A DNA stretch of 64,000 nucleotides. Origin: Flaviramulus sp. BrNp1-15 (lineage in GTDB: Bacteria > Bacteroidota > Bacteroidia > Flavobacteriales > Flavobacteriaceae). The DNA lies in assembly GCF_022259695.1 (NCBI RefSeq), contig NZ_CP092099.1:1658471-1722470 (forward strand). The letters run 5' to 3'. Below, piece after piece: positions 34,833-44,218 of this stretch. Within the stretch, counting starts at the first letter, position 1. The number at the start of each line of letters is the position of its first letter. Under the pieces are notes generated by a model. It was not told where the DNA came from. It did no database searches and saw only the letters and a list, made by a program, of their open reading frames with translations. The translations under genes and the position numbers were made by a program.

Positions 34833-34870
34833 TGAGGGTTAAAAATTACTTTAACCCTTATTTTTTTGTC
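34833..34870 (+). terminator. Terminator after the divergent membrane protein gene
   Basis: AGGGTTAAA (34835-34843) pairs with TTTAACCCT (34850-34858), followed by a run of T residues. It lies 22 bp after the stop codon. Confidence 0.75.
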
Positions 34871-34909
34871 TTTTTTTACAAGTAATTTATTTTATTTTAA
34901 AATAAAACC

Positions 34910-36172
34910 TTACTCGAATAAGCTTAAGTCAACAGTTTCACCCATCATAACATAACCCGCTTCGTTGGGGTGAAGATAATCACCAGTGTGCAAATCAGGT
35001 AAAAGGGTAGAGGGTTCGTTAGGATCTCTCATGGCTTTATCAAAATCAATAACTGCATCAAATTTGCCACTATTTCTAATCCAATCATTTATAGTATTTC
35101 GGGCTACTTCTCTATAATCTTTGTAATAAAACGACTTGGTAATAGGTAAAATGGTAGCACCATATACCTTAATGTTTTTGGCATGAGCTAAATCTATCAT
35201 TTTTTCATAGGCAGCAATTAAGCCTGTAGCTACTTTGTTAGCAGCTTCGGCATTTGGAGTGCCTCCCAAATCATTTACGCCTTCTAAAATAATTAACCAC
35301 TTTACACCATGTTGGTTTAAAACATCGCGTTGAAATCTATCTAAAGCTGTTGGACCTAAACCACCTTTAAGTACAGCGTTACCACCAATACCCATGTTAA
35401 GAACACCTGTGTTTTTAGTGTTTTGGTTTTTTAATAAACGCTCAGATAAAATATCCGGCCAACGGTTTTGTTTATTTGTACCAGAGCCTCGACCGTCTGT
35501 AATAGAATTACCAATAATAGCTATAGCAGAAGCATTTGAAACCAAAACATCTATACCATTAATAACATACCAATGGTCTGTTTTAATAGCATCTTTAAAA
35601 TTTGTAGATGATGTTTTATTACCTGTTAGTATATATGATGTGGTGCGCGAACCTGGGTGACCTGTAACATCTGCAGAAGTTTCACCAAAATAAATGGTAA
35701 TGGAGATATCCATTCGAGGCTTTAAATCAAAAGAAAACGCATCAGAGGTTATGGCTTCTCCCGGATTCATGATTACTTCTTCTTTATTATCAAATTTTAA
35801 AGTTTTAATGGTTGTAGAGTCAACAGTGCTTCCCCCAGTAGAAACTGCCACCTGAACAGTTTTCAATGTAACGGGACTTTTACTAAATTCATTAGAGAAT
35901 CGTAAACGTATATCTTCCCCACCAATTGAAACCCTAACAATTTGCCTGATGGTGTTATTACTTAAACCTGGTTCTGGTGGATTATTATGTGGTTCTACAA
36001 GTTGAGGAGCCGTACTCCATGTGCCAACCCATGATTTTTCAGGTGACTTTATGCTTTCTGCTTTCTTAGATTTTGAGCTTCCACAGCCTGTTAGAATAAA
36101 TACAAAAACTATTAAACTTAATACGTTTACAATTGTTAGTGAACGATTAAAATTAGTTGGTTTATTAATCAT
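34910..36172 (-). CDS. SGNH/GDSL-family esterase lipoprotein
   Basis: The 420-residue protein has a lipoprotein signal ending LTGCGSS near residue 30. A beta-sandwich-like N-terminal part (about 45-205) precedes an SGNH domain: IIGNSITDGRG with the nucleophile serine (block I), MGIGGNAV (block II), ILEGVNDLGG (block III), and the catalytic pair in DYLHPNEAG (block V). Such enzymes often remove acetyl groups from plant or algal polysaccharides. It lies 4 bp after the esterase-fold gene in a cluster with a GH5 glycosidase. Confidence 0.88.
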   Translation of the reverse strand: MINKPTNFNRSLTIVNVLSLIVFVFILTGCGSSKSKKAESIKSPEKSWVGTWSTAPQLVEPHNNPPEPGLSNNTIRQIVRVSIGGEDIRLRFSNEFSKSPVTLKTVQVAVSTGGSTVDSTTIKTLKFDNKEEVIMNPGEAITSDAFSFDLKPRMDISITIYFGETSADVTGHPGSRTTSYILTGNKTSSTNFKDAIKTDHWYVINGIDVLVSNASAIAIIGNSITDGRGSGTNKQNRWPDILSERLLKNQNTKNTGVLNMGIGGNAVLKGGLGPTALDRFQRDVLNQHGVKWLIILEGVNDLGGTPNAEAANKVATGLIAAYEKMIDLAHAKNIKVYGATILPITKSFYYKDYREVARNTINDWIRNSGKFDAVIDFDKAMRDPNEPSTLLPDLHTGDYLHPNEAGYVMMGETVDLSLFE

Positions 36173-36176
36173 TTTA

Positions 36177-37259
36177 TTAAATTTTCTTTAGAGTTTGCGT
36201 ATTTCCGTAGGTTATTAAATCTAATCCTTCAACATGATCATTATTTTCTTTAAAATGAATGTTGAAAAAAGAAAAGGTTGCATAGAAATGCTTCTCGGTA
36301 TTTGCTAAAAGTGGAATGCTATTATTTTCAGAAAAATAAAGTTTAAGTTGATTGTCTTCTTTTTTTATTTCAAATGTATCACCATTTTCAAATTGATAAA
36401 TTCCAGCGTAGTTATTCAATATTTTGTTGCTCAATTGCAATTCATTTCTTTTAAAAATGTATTGCAAACCACGTGTGTATGTTTCACTTTTAGTACCTGA
36501 GTGCCCTGTGTTTTCCAGTATTTTAGAATGTAATGCAACATTTTTATAGTTGCTACTTTTCATTCTATTAGCAAATATTTCATAAAATGATTTGCCTCTT
36601 TCTACATCGCCAACCGTCATATACACACGAATAGGTTTTGTGATTTCTTTTTCTGAAAAAGTTTTTTCATGATTGTATAAAACTCCATTATCCCAACCTA
36701 CAGCAGGACTTGCAGCAGCATAACCTGAAAACATATCGGTATGTGTGAATAAGGTATATAAAGTGAATAAGCCTCCTAAAGAGCAGCCCATTAAGGTTCT
36801 GTCATCACTTTTTGCCTTGTAATTACTTTCAATGAAAGGAAATAATTCCATTTTCATGAAATCTAAAAACTTATCTGCCCCACCTGTTTCAACACTTCTG
36901 CCGTCGTTGGTTGGAGTATAATCTCTTGCTCTTAATACATCTGGTTTAGGGTTTTCTCCGCCCCAAGTAACACCAACCAGAATGACTTCAGGAATAAAAC
37001 CATCATAGTATTGTTCACCGTAAATTGAAGTTACCAAAGGAAAATCCCATTGAGAATCCATTAGATAAACTACAGGATATTTTTTTGTGCTATTCTCATG
37101 TCCAGAAGGCAAATGAATTTCTAATTTGTATTCTTGACCTGAGACAATTTTTGAAGTGATTTTTCGAACTTGAGTACCCGAAATGGTTACTTCTGGATAG
37201 TCTTGCGAACTTAATGTAAGTGTGCTAATTAAAAGTATTAGGGTTAATAGCTTTTTCAT
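36177..37259 (-). CDS. Esterase-D/enterochelin-esterase-like alpha/beta hydrolase (exported)
   Basis: The 360-residue protein has a signal peptide (MKKLLTLILLISTLTLSS). The alpha/beta hydrolase core shows YPVVYLMDSQWDF, the nucleophile elbow GCSLGGLFTLY, and a GHSGTKSE histidine. The ~75-residue C-terminal part is beta-rich. Relatives include feruloyl esterases and siderophore esterases. With a GH5 enzyme and an SGNH esterase beside it, removal of ester groups from a polysaccharide is the more likely role. The gene is 4 bp upstream of the SGNH gene. Confidence 0.82.
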   Translation of the reverse strand: MKKLLTLILLISTLTLSSQDYPEVTISGTQVRKITSKIVSGQEYKLEIHLPSGHENSTKKYPVVYLMDSQWDFPLVTSIYGEQYYDGFIPEVILVGVTWGGENPKPDVLRARDYTPTNDGRSVETGGADKFLDFMKMELFPFIESNYKAKSDDRTLMGCSLGGLFTLYTLFTHTDMFSGYAAASPAVGWDNGVLYNHEKTFSEKEITKPIRVYMTVGDVERGKSFYEIFANRMKSSNYKNVALHSKILENTGHSGTKSETYTRGLQYIFKRNELQLSNKILNNYAGIYQFENGDTFEIKKEDNQLKLYFSENNSIPLLANTEKHFYATFSFFNIHFKENNDHVEGLDLITYGNTQTLKKI

Positions 37260-37374
37260 TTTTGGTTTGTTAAAGTCTTGATTAGTATTGTTCTGTAATT
37301 TATTAAATTATAAATACAGAACTTACTTACTCTAAAAACTTTAAGTTTAAATTAACTTTTAAGAATGGTTTTAA

Positions 37375-39036
37375 TTAATTCAAAATATCTGTAAAAAGTT
37401 GAATTAAAGGTAAGTTTGCATTACTTTCATTTGGTAATGTACCACCTCCAAAATACAAACCAAAAGCATCTTCATGATAGGAATGATAAGTGAAATGTAC
37501 ATTGTTGGTTAATAAAATGTCTAGCATATCTTCTACAAACTGTAATCCACCTTTATCATTTTCAAAACAAGGACTGCCTGCGCCAAATTCGCCTAAATAT
37601 AATGGCGCATTATTACTATTTGCCCAATTAATATACTGCCCAACATAATATTCTAAATAGGCTTTGTTTCTTCTTAAAATAGGCTCATTTGTATGATAAA
37701 AATCTATTCGTAATCTACAATTTGATGTCGCACTTACGTTTTCACCTTTCATGTAACCACTAATTTGGTATTGATATCCTTGCTGAGGAACAAACTTAAA
37801 ATGTGCTCCTGTAAGATTGCAATCTCCAGTGGCAGATTCAATAAACATACTGGTAGAATCATTTGCACCATCGGTTGCTTCAAAACCGCTTTCACCACTT
37901 TCATTGGCGCTCCAGTAATACCAACCATCATCATTACCAAAATCAAATTCGTAAACGTCTCTTATAAAGTTTCCATTTTCGTCATATTCTTTAATGATGA
38001 TGTTGTCAAAATATACTTTCCCTTGAACATCTTGACCTACTAGTGTAGGTACAGCATAACTTATTTCTGTATCATTAATGGTGTATTTTACACCTTCAAA
38101 ATAAGTCCAATCAGAATTTCCAGAATTTAATTTATCATTTTCAAAAATAGCATCATACCATTGTCCGTTTGCAACTTCAATAATATCTTCATCAGGATAT
38201 TTACCACCATCTCCTAATCCAGCCCAATCAAATAATTGATGTGTGTATTGATGTGGCGCATATGAGTGAAATTCATATACTATATTTTTTCCTGTAACCT
38301 GAGGGAAGTTTAAATTTTCAACAGGTTGATTATTTTTAACGTAAATAGCTTTTTCAATAAAAATTAGGTGATTTTCATTGACTTCTCTTATTCCATTTAC
38401 TATTCTTTGAGCCAAATCGCTCCATTGACTAATTGAAGTGTTTGGTACAGGTTCGTTAACAGGTCCAAATCCTACAATTTGTACTTCGTCTTTATAGCGT
38501 TCTGCAATGGCTTTCCAAAGCGCAATTAACCTGTTTTGATTTTCAGTAACATACCAAAGTGCATCACCATTACCTTGCGATTGATAACCGCCCTGTGGAG
38601 CATGCATATTTAAAATTAAATATACATTATGGTTTTTTGCCCATTGAATATTTTGTTCTAGCCAATTCCAACCAGATTGTTTGTAGGTATATGGATTGCT
38701 ATCATCTTCAAAAAAAGTATAATTCAAATAAAAACGAACAGCATTCATTCCCATATTTTTTACACGCTCAAAATCTAATTCGTTATGATGCGTTGTGCTT
38801 GGAGTAGGAGAGTTGTTCCAAATTTGATTACCAAAAGCAACGCCTTTTAAATAAAGCGTGTTACCATCTGCATCAACTATATTAGTTCCGTCTAGCTGAA
38901 CCAATGGATTTTCTGGGGTTTCTTCTATTGGCTCTTCAATAGGTTCTTCTGACTGATCGGGTATTGTATTATCATCGTTTTTTGAGCAAGTAAAGAGTAA
39001 TAAACTTAAAAACGATATGTAATACGTTAATTTCAT
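37375..39036 (-). CDS. GH5-type glycoside hydrolase lipoprotein with an inserted beta-rich module
   Basis: The 553-residue protein has a lipoprotein signal (LLLFTCSKN) and an acidic linker of EEPIEE repeats. The barrel begins around residue 45; NAVRFYLNYTFFE leads to the acid/base E195 in GPVNEP, EFHSYAPHQY follows, and the nucleophile E483 is in YLGEFGAG. Between about 300 and 460, where ordinary GH5 enzymes have one short loop, there is a module with the features of a carbohydrate-binding jelly roll (KVYFDNIIIKEYDENG, YQYQISGYMKGENVS). A mannanase or endoglucanase activity is plausible. It is 3 bp from the barrel-like protein gene upstream. Confidence 0.87.
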   Translation of the reverse strand: MKLTYYISFLSLLLFTCSKNDDNTIPDQSEEPIEEPIEETPENPLVQLDGTNIVDADGNTLYLKGVAFGNQIWNNSPTPSTTHHNELDFERVKNMGMNAVRFYLNYTFFEDDSNPYTYKQSGWNWLEQNIQWAKNHNVYLILNMHAPQGGYQSQGNGDALWYVTENQNRLIALWKAIAERYKDEVQIVGFGPVNEPVPNTSISQWSDLAQRIVNGIREVNENHLIFIEKAIYVKNNQPVENLNFPQVTGKNIVYEFHSYAPHQYTHQLFDWAGLGDGGKYPDEDIIEVANGQWYDAIFENDKLNSGNSDWTYFEGVKYTINDTEISYAVPTLVGQDVQGKVYFDNIIIKEYDENGNFIRDVYEFDFGNDDGWYYWSANESGESGFEATDGANDSTSMFIESATGDCNLTGAHFKFVPQQGYQYQISGYMKGENVSATSNCRLRIDFYHTNEPILRRNKAYLEYYVGQYINWANSNNAPLYLGEFGAGSPCFENDKGGLQFVEDMLDILLTNNVHFTYHSYHEDAFGLYFGGGTLPNESNANLPLIQLFTDILN

Positions 39037-39039
39037 TTT

Positions 39040-39768
39040 TTATTTATCCTTTTTATAAAGCGGAATTCTGTAAGATAAGAAATAACTATAACCTGTGCCA
39101 ATACTACTGCTATCATAGGTTTTACCAAAACCTGGAATGTAAACGTTTTCAAAATTATCAGGTTCTGTTTCGCTGGCGAGCATTTTAAGCTGCACGTTTA
39201 AACCCATATATAAATTATTGAATAATTCTACTTTCATACCCAAAATAACTTCTCCCCAAATTGCAGTTAAGCCACTAAATTCTTCTTTTTCTGACGATGA
39301 ATATTGGGGTTCCCAATATTGATTTGTACTGTATGTGGTATAACTATTTAAATCATGACTAAATGAACTTGCACCAATACGAAAACCAAAATAAATCATG
39401 TTATCCATATCTAACCAGTTTTGATACGAATTGTAATCTATTCCAGCTTTTAGGTAACTTCCTTTGGTTGTAATGTCTAAAAAATCATTAATCGTATTTT
39501 TATCTTCAAAACCAATTTCACCTGCAACATATAATTTTTGTTTTATACGATAGTCTGCAGAAATTTCAAACCCGCTATAATCGTCATCAAAAAATGAACG
39601 CGCGAGTTTACTTAGGTCTCCACCAATACGAAGCCCGTATTTTAATTTTATTTTAGTTGAATCTTTAGCAGTACTAACAATACTATCATTTTGCGCACTT
39701 AACGACACACAAAAAAGTAGTAATAATAAGCTACTAATGTAATATGTTAAAGTGCGTTTCATCTTCAT
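39040..39768 (-). CDS. Outer-membrane beta-barrel-like protein of unknown function
   Basis: The 242-residue protein starts with a signal peptide (MKMKRTLTYYISSLLLLLF). It continues with alternating hydrophobic and polar strands ending in aromatic residues (AGEIGFEDKNT, GSYLKAGIDYNSYQNW, MIYFGFRIGASSFSH, GYSYFLSYRIPLYKKDK), the pattern of a small outer-membrane barrel. I do not recognise a named family. Its start lies inside the last 35 bp of the lipoprotein gene; the second ATG at 39762 is an alternative start. It belongs to the GH5 cluster and may act as its porin or surface partner. Confidence 0.68.
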   Translation of the reverse strand: MKMKRTLTYYISSLLLLLFCVSLSAQNDSIVSTAKDSTKIKLKYGLRIGGDLSKLARSFFDDDYSGFEISADYRIKQKLYVAGEIGFEDKNTINDFLDITTKGSYLKAGIDYNSYQNWLDMDNMIYFGFRIGASSFSHDLNSYTTYSTNQYWEPQYSSSEKEEFSGLTAIWGEVILGMKVELFNNLYMGLNVQLKMLASETEPDNFENVYIPGFGKTYDSSSIGTGYSYFLSYRIPLYKKDK

Positions 39769-40285
39769 TTTCTACAGATTGGTTGGGATTTAAAGGTTGT
39801 TGTGATACTATCCATTCATCATCATCAATGTCATCATCATCAGGCGATATTGTAACGTTTTTAAAAATAGTTTTGTAGCCACAAGCACGAGATACATAAA
39901 CTTGTTCTCTACTGTAATTTATTGTGATTACATCTGGATTGCCATCAACGTAATCATCAGTTGCATCATCTGGAGTATCATTATCATTTATAAAAGCTTC
40001 TTTAATAAGTATATACTCGGTTGTGTTGTCATCTGTTTTTAGTGGTAAAATTATTTGGTTGGTATCTTTAAAATTATAATCAGAAAGTATAAAATCATTA
40101 CCAACTCCAACTACTACTAAATCAAAAACATTTTTTTTGTTTTCTGGACTTTCACTATTATATAAATCTATAATTAATCGAGGTGTAGTTGGCGTACTAT
40201 CTGGACAAATATCGTCACGTTCACAACTTATTGATAGTATGGCTATCAAAAATATTGGAATTATTAGAATTTTAAAATACTTCAT
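39734..40285 (-). CDS. Small lipoprotein of unknown function (first gene of the GH5 cluster)
   Basis: The 183-residue protein has a lipoprotein signal (LIAILSISCERDD; cysteine near residue 21). An acidic body follows, with many aspartates (NDNDTPDDATDDYVDG) and two later cysteines. No family is recognised. Overlap of its 3' end with the next gene indicates translational coupling. Being first in the run of five minus-strand genes, it is expressed together with the hydrolases. Confidence 0.7.
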   Translation of the reverse strand: MKYFKILIIPIFLIAILSISCERDDICPDSTPTTPRLIIDLYNSESPENKKNVFDLVVVGVGNDFILSDYNFKDTNQIILPLKTDDNTTEYILIKEAFINDNDTPDDATDDYVDGNPDVITINYSREQVYVSRACGYKTIFKNVTISPDDDDIDDDEWIVSQQPLNPNQSVENEDETHFNILH

Positions 40286-40309
40286 TTTTTAATTTTGAAT
40301 GACTTCAAT

Positions 40310-41722
40310 CTATCTTCTTTCCAAAAGTACAACATTTTCTACATGATGCGTTTGTGGAAACATATCTACTGCTTGGGTTTTTGTTACTTTATATTGAGCA
40401 TCCATTAATGCTAAATCTCTGGCCTGTGTGGCACTATTACAACTTACATAAACCACTTTTTTGGGTGCAATATTTAATATTTGTTGTACAACATCTTTAT
40501 GCATACCATCTCGTGGAGGATCAGTAATAATAATATCAGGTTCCCCATGTTGATTAATGAAATCTGTATTAAACACATTTTTCATATCACCAACAAAGAA
40601 TTCAACGTTATTTATGTTGTTTAATTGTGCATTTTCTTTTGCGGCAGTTATAGCATCGGGTACAGCCTCAACACCAATTACTTTTTTAGCTTTTTTTGCT
40701 ACAAATTGTGCTATAGTTCCGGTTCCTGTGTACAAATCATATACTAATTCTTCTCCAGTTAAACCTGCAAAATTTCGTGTGATTTTGTACAATTCATAAG
40801 CTTGATGCGAGTTTGTTTGATAGAAGGATTTTGCGTTTATTTTAAACTTTAAACCTTCCATTTCCTCAAAAATGTGGTCGGTACCTTTATAACAAATCAC
40901 TTCCTGATCGTAAATAGTATCATTTGCTTTTTCATTAATAACATATTGTAATGAGGTTATTTCTGGAAAGGATTTCGCTATAAAATCTAATAACAATTCT
41001 CGCTTTGCTTTGTCTTCTTTAAAAAATTGAACCATAACCATGATATCCCCTGTGCTAGATGTTCTAATCATCATGGTGCGTAAGAAACCTGTTTGGTTGC
41101 GTGTATTGAAGAATTCTAAATCATTTTCTACAGCAAATTGTTTTACAGAATTTCTAATGGCGTTTGAGGGATCTTCTTGTAAATAGCATTTTTTAATGTC
41201 TAAAATTTTATCCCACATTCCAGGAATATGAAAACCAAGAGCATTTTTATCGCCTAAATCTTTATCAGATTGTATTTCTTTAAGTGTTAACCAACGGCTA
41301 TCACTAAATGAAAATTCCATTTTATTTCTGTAGAAATATTGGTTCTCTGAACCTAAAATAGGTGTAACTTCAGGTAATTCTATATGCCCAATACGTGTTA
41401 AGTTATTGGTAACTTCTTTTTGTTTATAAAATAGTTGGTGTTCGTAAGCCATATCTTGCCATTTACAACCACCACAAGTACCAAAATGTTCGCAAACAGG
41501 TTCGGTTCTTTTATCAGAAAGTTTATGAAAAACAGTAGCTTTTCCTTCATAATAAGCTTTACGCTTTTTAAAAGTTTGTACATCTACCACATCGCCAGGT
41601 ACAGCATTTGGTAAAAAAATAACCTTTCCGTCTGGTGCTTTAGCTATGGTTTTTCCCTTAGCGCCAGCATCAATCACCTCTACGTTTTCAAAAACTTGTT
41701 TTCTTGCTTTTCTTCTAGACAT
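40310..41722 (-). CDS. rlmD: 23S rRNA (uracil-C5)-methyltransferase RlmD-type
   Basis: With the ATG at 41722 the protein has 470 residues (MSRRKARKQVFENV). A TRAM-like N-terminal domain is followed by the iron-sulfur cysteine cluster CEHFGTCGGCKWQ. SAM binding uses YDLYTGTGTIAQFVA; the catalytic motif is DPPRDG, and the nucleophile cysteine is in VVYVSCNSATQARD. It should methylate U1939-type positions of 23S rRNA. It is not functionally linked to the GH5 cluster downstream, though only 25 bp separate its stop from that cluster. Confidence 0.9.
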   Translation of the reverse strand: MSRRKARKQVFENVEVIDAGAKGKTIAKAPDGKVIFLPNAVPGDVVDVQTFKKRKAYYEGKATVFHKLSDKRTEPVCEHFGTCGGCKWQDMAYEHQLFYKQKEVTNNLTRIGHIELPEVTPILGSENQYFYRNKMEFSFSDSRWLTLKEIQSDKDLGDKNALGFHIPGMWDKILDIKKCYLQEDPSNAIRNSVKQFAVENDLEFFNTRNQTGFLRTMMIRTSSTGDIMVMVQFFKEDKAKRELLLDFIAKSFPEITSLQYVINEKANDTIYDQEVICYKGTDHIFEEMEGLKFKINAKSFYQTNSHQAYELYKITRNFAGLTGEELVYDLYTGTGTIAQFVAKKAKKVIGVEAVPDAITAAKENAQLNNINNVEFFVGDMKNVFNTDFINQHGEPDIIITDPPRDGMHKDVVQQILNIAPKKVVYVSCNSATQARDLALMDAQYKVTKTQAVDMFPQTHHVENVVLLERR

Positions 41723-41845
41723 GCTGCAAAAATAATAATAGCCGTAAATAAAATGTTGGTAAATTGAATTATCTTTAAAAAACTTCAAATAAAAATGAAC
41801 CTATTTTATTTTTTCTCGTCTATATAAAAGAAACTAACCTTAATA

Positions 41846-42394
41846 ATGCGAAAAAAATTAGATAAAAGTCTTGTTTTAGAATTTCAGTCTGGAAATAAAA
41901 ATGCATTAACAGAGTTGGTTAAACTTTGGCATAAAACATTTTGTGAAAAGGCTTTTTGGTTGGTTAAAGATGCAGATGTTGCAAAAGATATTGCACAAGA
42001 TAGCTGGCGAACTATTATTGATAAAATTAATGATTTAGAAAAACCAGAAAGTTTTGGAAGTTGGGCATTACGAATTGTGTATACAAAGTCTTTAGACTGG
42101 ATTAATACTAATAAAAGAATTGATAACCATTTGCAGAAGTATAAATATGAGAAAAAAGAAATAACGATTGATGACAATTCTGATAACGAAACATTAAAAA
42201 ACACCCTTTTTGAAACCGTTAAAAAATTACCAGAGCACCAACAGCTTGTAATTAGGTTGTTTTATGTAGAAGATTATTCATTAAAAGAAATAAGCGAAAT
42301 ATTAAAAATATCTGTAGGAACAACAAAATCAAGGTTGTTTCATGCCAGAGAAAAATTAAAACAAACATTAAAATATAAAGATTATGAAAACTAA
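41846..42394 (+). CDS. ECF-type RNA polymerase sigma factor
   Basis: The 182-residue protein has a sigma-2 region (ALTELVKLWHKTFCEKAF, DVAKDIAQDSWRTII) and a sigma-4 helix-turn-helix (HQQLVIRLFYVEDYSLKEIS, then GTTKSRLFHAREKLK). It is of ordinary ECF length without extension. The last 11 bp overlap the start of the next gene, which encodes a one- or two-helix membrane protein and may be its anti-sigma partner. Confidence 0.9.
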   Translation: MRKKLDKSLVLEFQSGNKNALTELVKLWHKTFCEKAFWLVKDADVAKDIAQDSWRTIIDKINDLEKPESFGSWALRIVYTKSLDWINTNKRIDNHLQKYKYEKKEITIDDNSDNETLKNTLFETVKKLPEHQQLVIRLFYVEDYSLKEISEILKISVGTTKSRLFHAREKLKQTLKYKDYEN

Positions 42395-42770
42395 TATGGA
42401 AGACATTGACAAATTAATTAAAGAAACCTTAACCCAAGAAGAAGCCAAATTTTATGAAGAATTAGGCGAGCAAGGACTTTTAGGTAGTTTTAAAAGTATT
42501 TTTAAAGGAAAAGATTCTTGGCTAGTAATTATTATGAATATTGTTAATATTCTAGTTTTTGGTTTATTAATTTATTGCATTATTCAAACATTTGAAGTTC
42601 AGGACACAAACGAACTTATTATTTGGATAGCGTTGATTTTTGTTTGTTTTATGGTTATGGGAATGATAAAATTATATGTTTGGATGAAAATAGATAAAAA
42701 CACCATTTTAAGAGAAATGAAGCGTTTAGAACTGCAAATTTCATCATTATCTGGACGAATGTCTAATTAA
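42384..42770 (+). CDS. DUF6768-like membrane protein, likely partner of the ECF sigma factor
   Basis: The 128-residue protein starts MKTNMEDIDKLIKETLT. The ATG at 42384 lies inside the sigma gene; 42396 is the alternative. A cytoplasmic N-terminus of about 50 residues (KFYEELGEQGLLGSFKS) precedes two transmembrane helices (52-71 and 80-100) and a helical cytoplasmic tail. Translational overlap with the sigma gene is typical for anti-sigma factors, but no zinc anti-sigma motif is present. Confidence 0.75.
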   Translation: MKTNMEDIDKLIKETLTQEEAKFYEELGEQGLLGSFKSIFKGKDSWLVIIMNIVNILVFGLLIYCIIQTFEVQDTNELIIWIALIFVCFMVMGMIKLYVWMKIDKNTILREMKRLELQISSLSGRMSN

Positions 42771-42905
42771 GATTTTTTGAAGCAAGTAATATTTAGTAAT
42801 TTGCAAGCCCTAGGGATGATTTCTTTCCCACGCTGAATTTTCGATACTTCGAAAGGATAAAGGTAGATAAGGAATGGTTATTTTATCAATTTAAATTCAA
42901 TTAAA
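42771..42905 (+). ncRNA. Candidate structured leader of the ornithine aminotransferase gene
   Basis: The 135-bp leader has unusually structured and GC-containing sequence: GGG and CCC arms around GATTTCTTT, then TTTCGATACTTCGAAA (6-bp perfect stem), then a purine-rich string GGATAAAGGTAGATAAGG. No known riboswitch consensus is matched by eye. It could equally be plain untranslated leader. Confidence 0.3.
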
Positions 42906-44186
42906 ATGGCTGTTTTAGACCAATTAACTTCGCAACAAGCGATAGATTTAGAAAACAAGTACGGAGCCCACAATTATCACCCACTACCAGTTGTATTAAC
43001 TAGAGGAGAAGGTGTGTATGTTTGGGATGTAGAAGGCAAGCAATATTACGATTTTTTATCGGCTTACTCCGCAGTAAACCAAGGGCATTGTCACCCAAAA
43101 ATTGTTAATGCTATGGTGCAACAAGCACAAACATTAACGCTAACATCCAGAGCATTTTATAATGATATGCTTGGAAAATACGAAAAATTTGCATGCGAGT
43201 TTTTCGGATTTGATAAACTTTTACCAATGAATACAGGTGCAGAAGCTGTTGAGACTGCTTTAAAACTTTGTAGAAAATGGGCTTATGAAGTAAAAGGAAT
43301 CCATGAAAATGAAGCTGAAATTATTGTTTGTGAAAATAATTTCCACGGAAGAACAACAACAATTATTTCATTTAGTAACGATCCTGTAGCGCGTAAAAAC
43401 TTTGGACCTTATACAAAAGGATTCATTAAAATTGAGTATGACAATTTAGTAGCTTTAGAAGAGACTTTAAAAAATAATCCTAATGTAGCAGGATTTTTAG
43501 TAGAACCTATTCAAGGTGAAGCAGGTGTTTATGTTCCAAGTGAAGGTTACTTAACAAAAGCAAAAGCTTTATGTGAACAATATAATGTATTATTTATTGC
43601 TGATGAAGTACAAACAGGAATTGCTAGAACTGGACGTTTATTAGCTACTTGTGGAAATTGTTCTTGTATTAATAAAAATTGTTCGAGTTCACCTGATGTT
43701 AAACCAGATGTTTTAATACTTGGTAAAGCTATAAGTGGAGGCGTTTATCCTGTATCTGCAGTTTTAGCAAATGATTCTGTAATGAATGTAATAAAACCAG
43801 GTAATCACGGTAGCACTTTTGGAGGAAATCCTGTTGCAGCAGCAGTTGCTATAGCAGCTTTAGAGGTTGTAAGAGATGAAAAACTTGCAGAAAATGCTTC
43901 AGTTTTAGGCGAATTATTTAGAGCCGAATTAAACAAGTATATAAAAACCAGTAAAATAGTTAATTTAGTTCGTGGTAAAGGATTACTAAATGCAATTGTG
44001 ATTAATGAAGATGAAGATAGTAATACAGCATGGGATATTTGTTTAGCCTTACGCGATAATGGTCTATTGGCAAAACCTACTCATGGTAATATTATTCGAT
44101 TTGCACCACCTTTAGTTATGACTGAAGAACAATTATTAGACTGCGTAAGTATTATAATTAAAACACTTAAGCAATTTGAAAAATAA
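42906..44186 (+). CDS. rocD: Ornithine--oxo-acid aminotransferase
   Basis: The 426-residue protein matches class III aminotransferases of the ornithine type: [56 protein letters not shown], and the PLP lysine in ILGKAISGG. It converts ornithine and 2-oxoglutarate to glutamate semialdehyde and glutamate. Between [12 protein letters not shown] and the PLP lysine there is a short insertion with [11 protein letters not shown], a possible metal site typical of flavobacterial copies. Start ATG chosen by the [12 protein letters not shown] leader. Confidence 0.92.
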   Translation: MAVLDQLTSQQAIDLENKYGAHNYHPLPVVLTRGEGVYVWDVEGKQYYDFLSAYSAVNQGHCHPKIVNAMVQQAQTLTLTSRAFYNDMLGKYEKFACEFFGFDKLLPMNTGAEAVETALKLCRKWAYEVKGIHENEAEIIVCENNFHGRTTTIISFSNDPVARKNFGPYTKGFIKIEYDNLVALEETLKNNPNVAGFLVEPIQGEAGVYVPSEGYLTKAKALCEQYNVLFIADEVQTGIARTGRLLATCGNCSCINKNCSSSPDVKPDVLILGKAISGGVYPVSAVLANDSVMNVIKPGNHGSTFGGNPVAAAVAIAALEVVRDEKLAENASVLGELFRAELNKYIKTSKIVNLVRGKGLLNAIVINEDEDSNTAWDICLALRDNGLLAKPTHGNIIRFAPPLVMTEEQLLDCVSIIIKTLKQFEK

Positions 44187-44218
44187 TAGAAAGCAATAAG
44201 TAAAAATAATAAATTTAT

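Noticed and set aside
41723-41788. 22-residue extension of RlmD
   Set aside because: Aromatic-rich and unlike the family; MSRRKARKQ at 41722 is the usual start.
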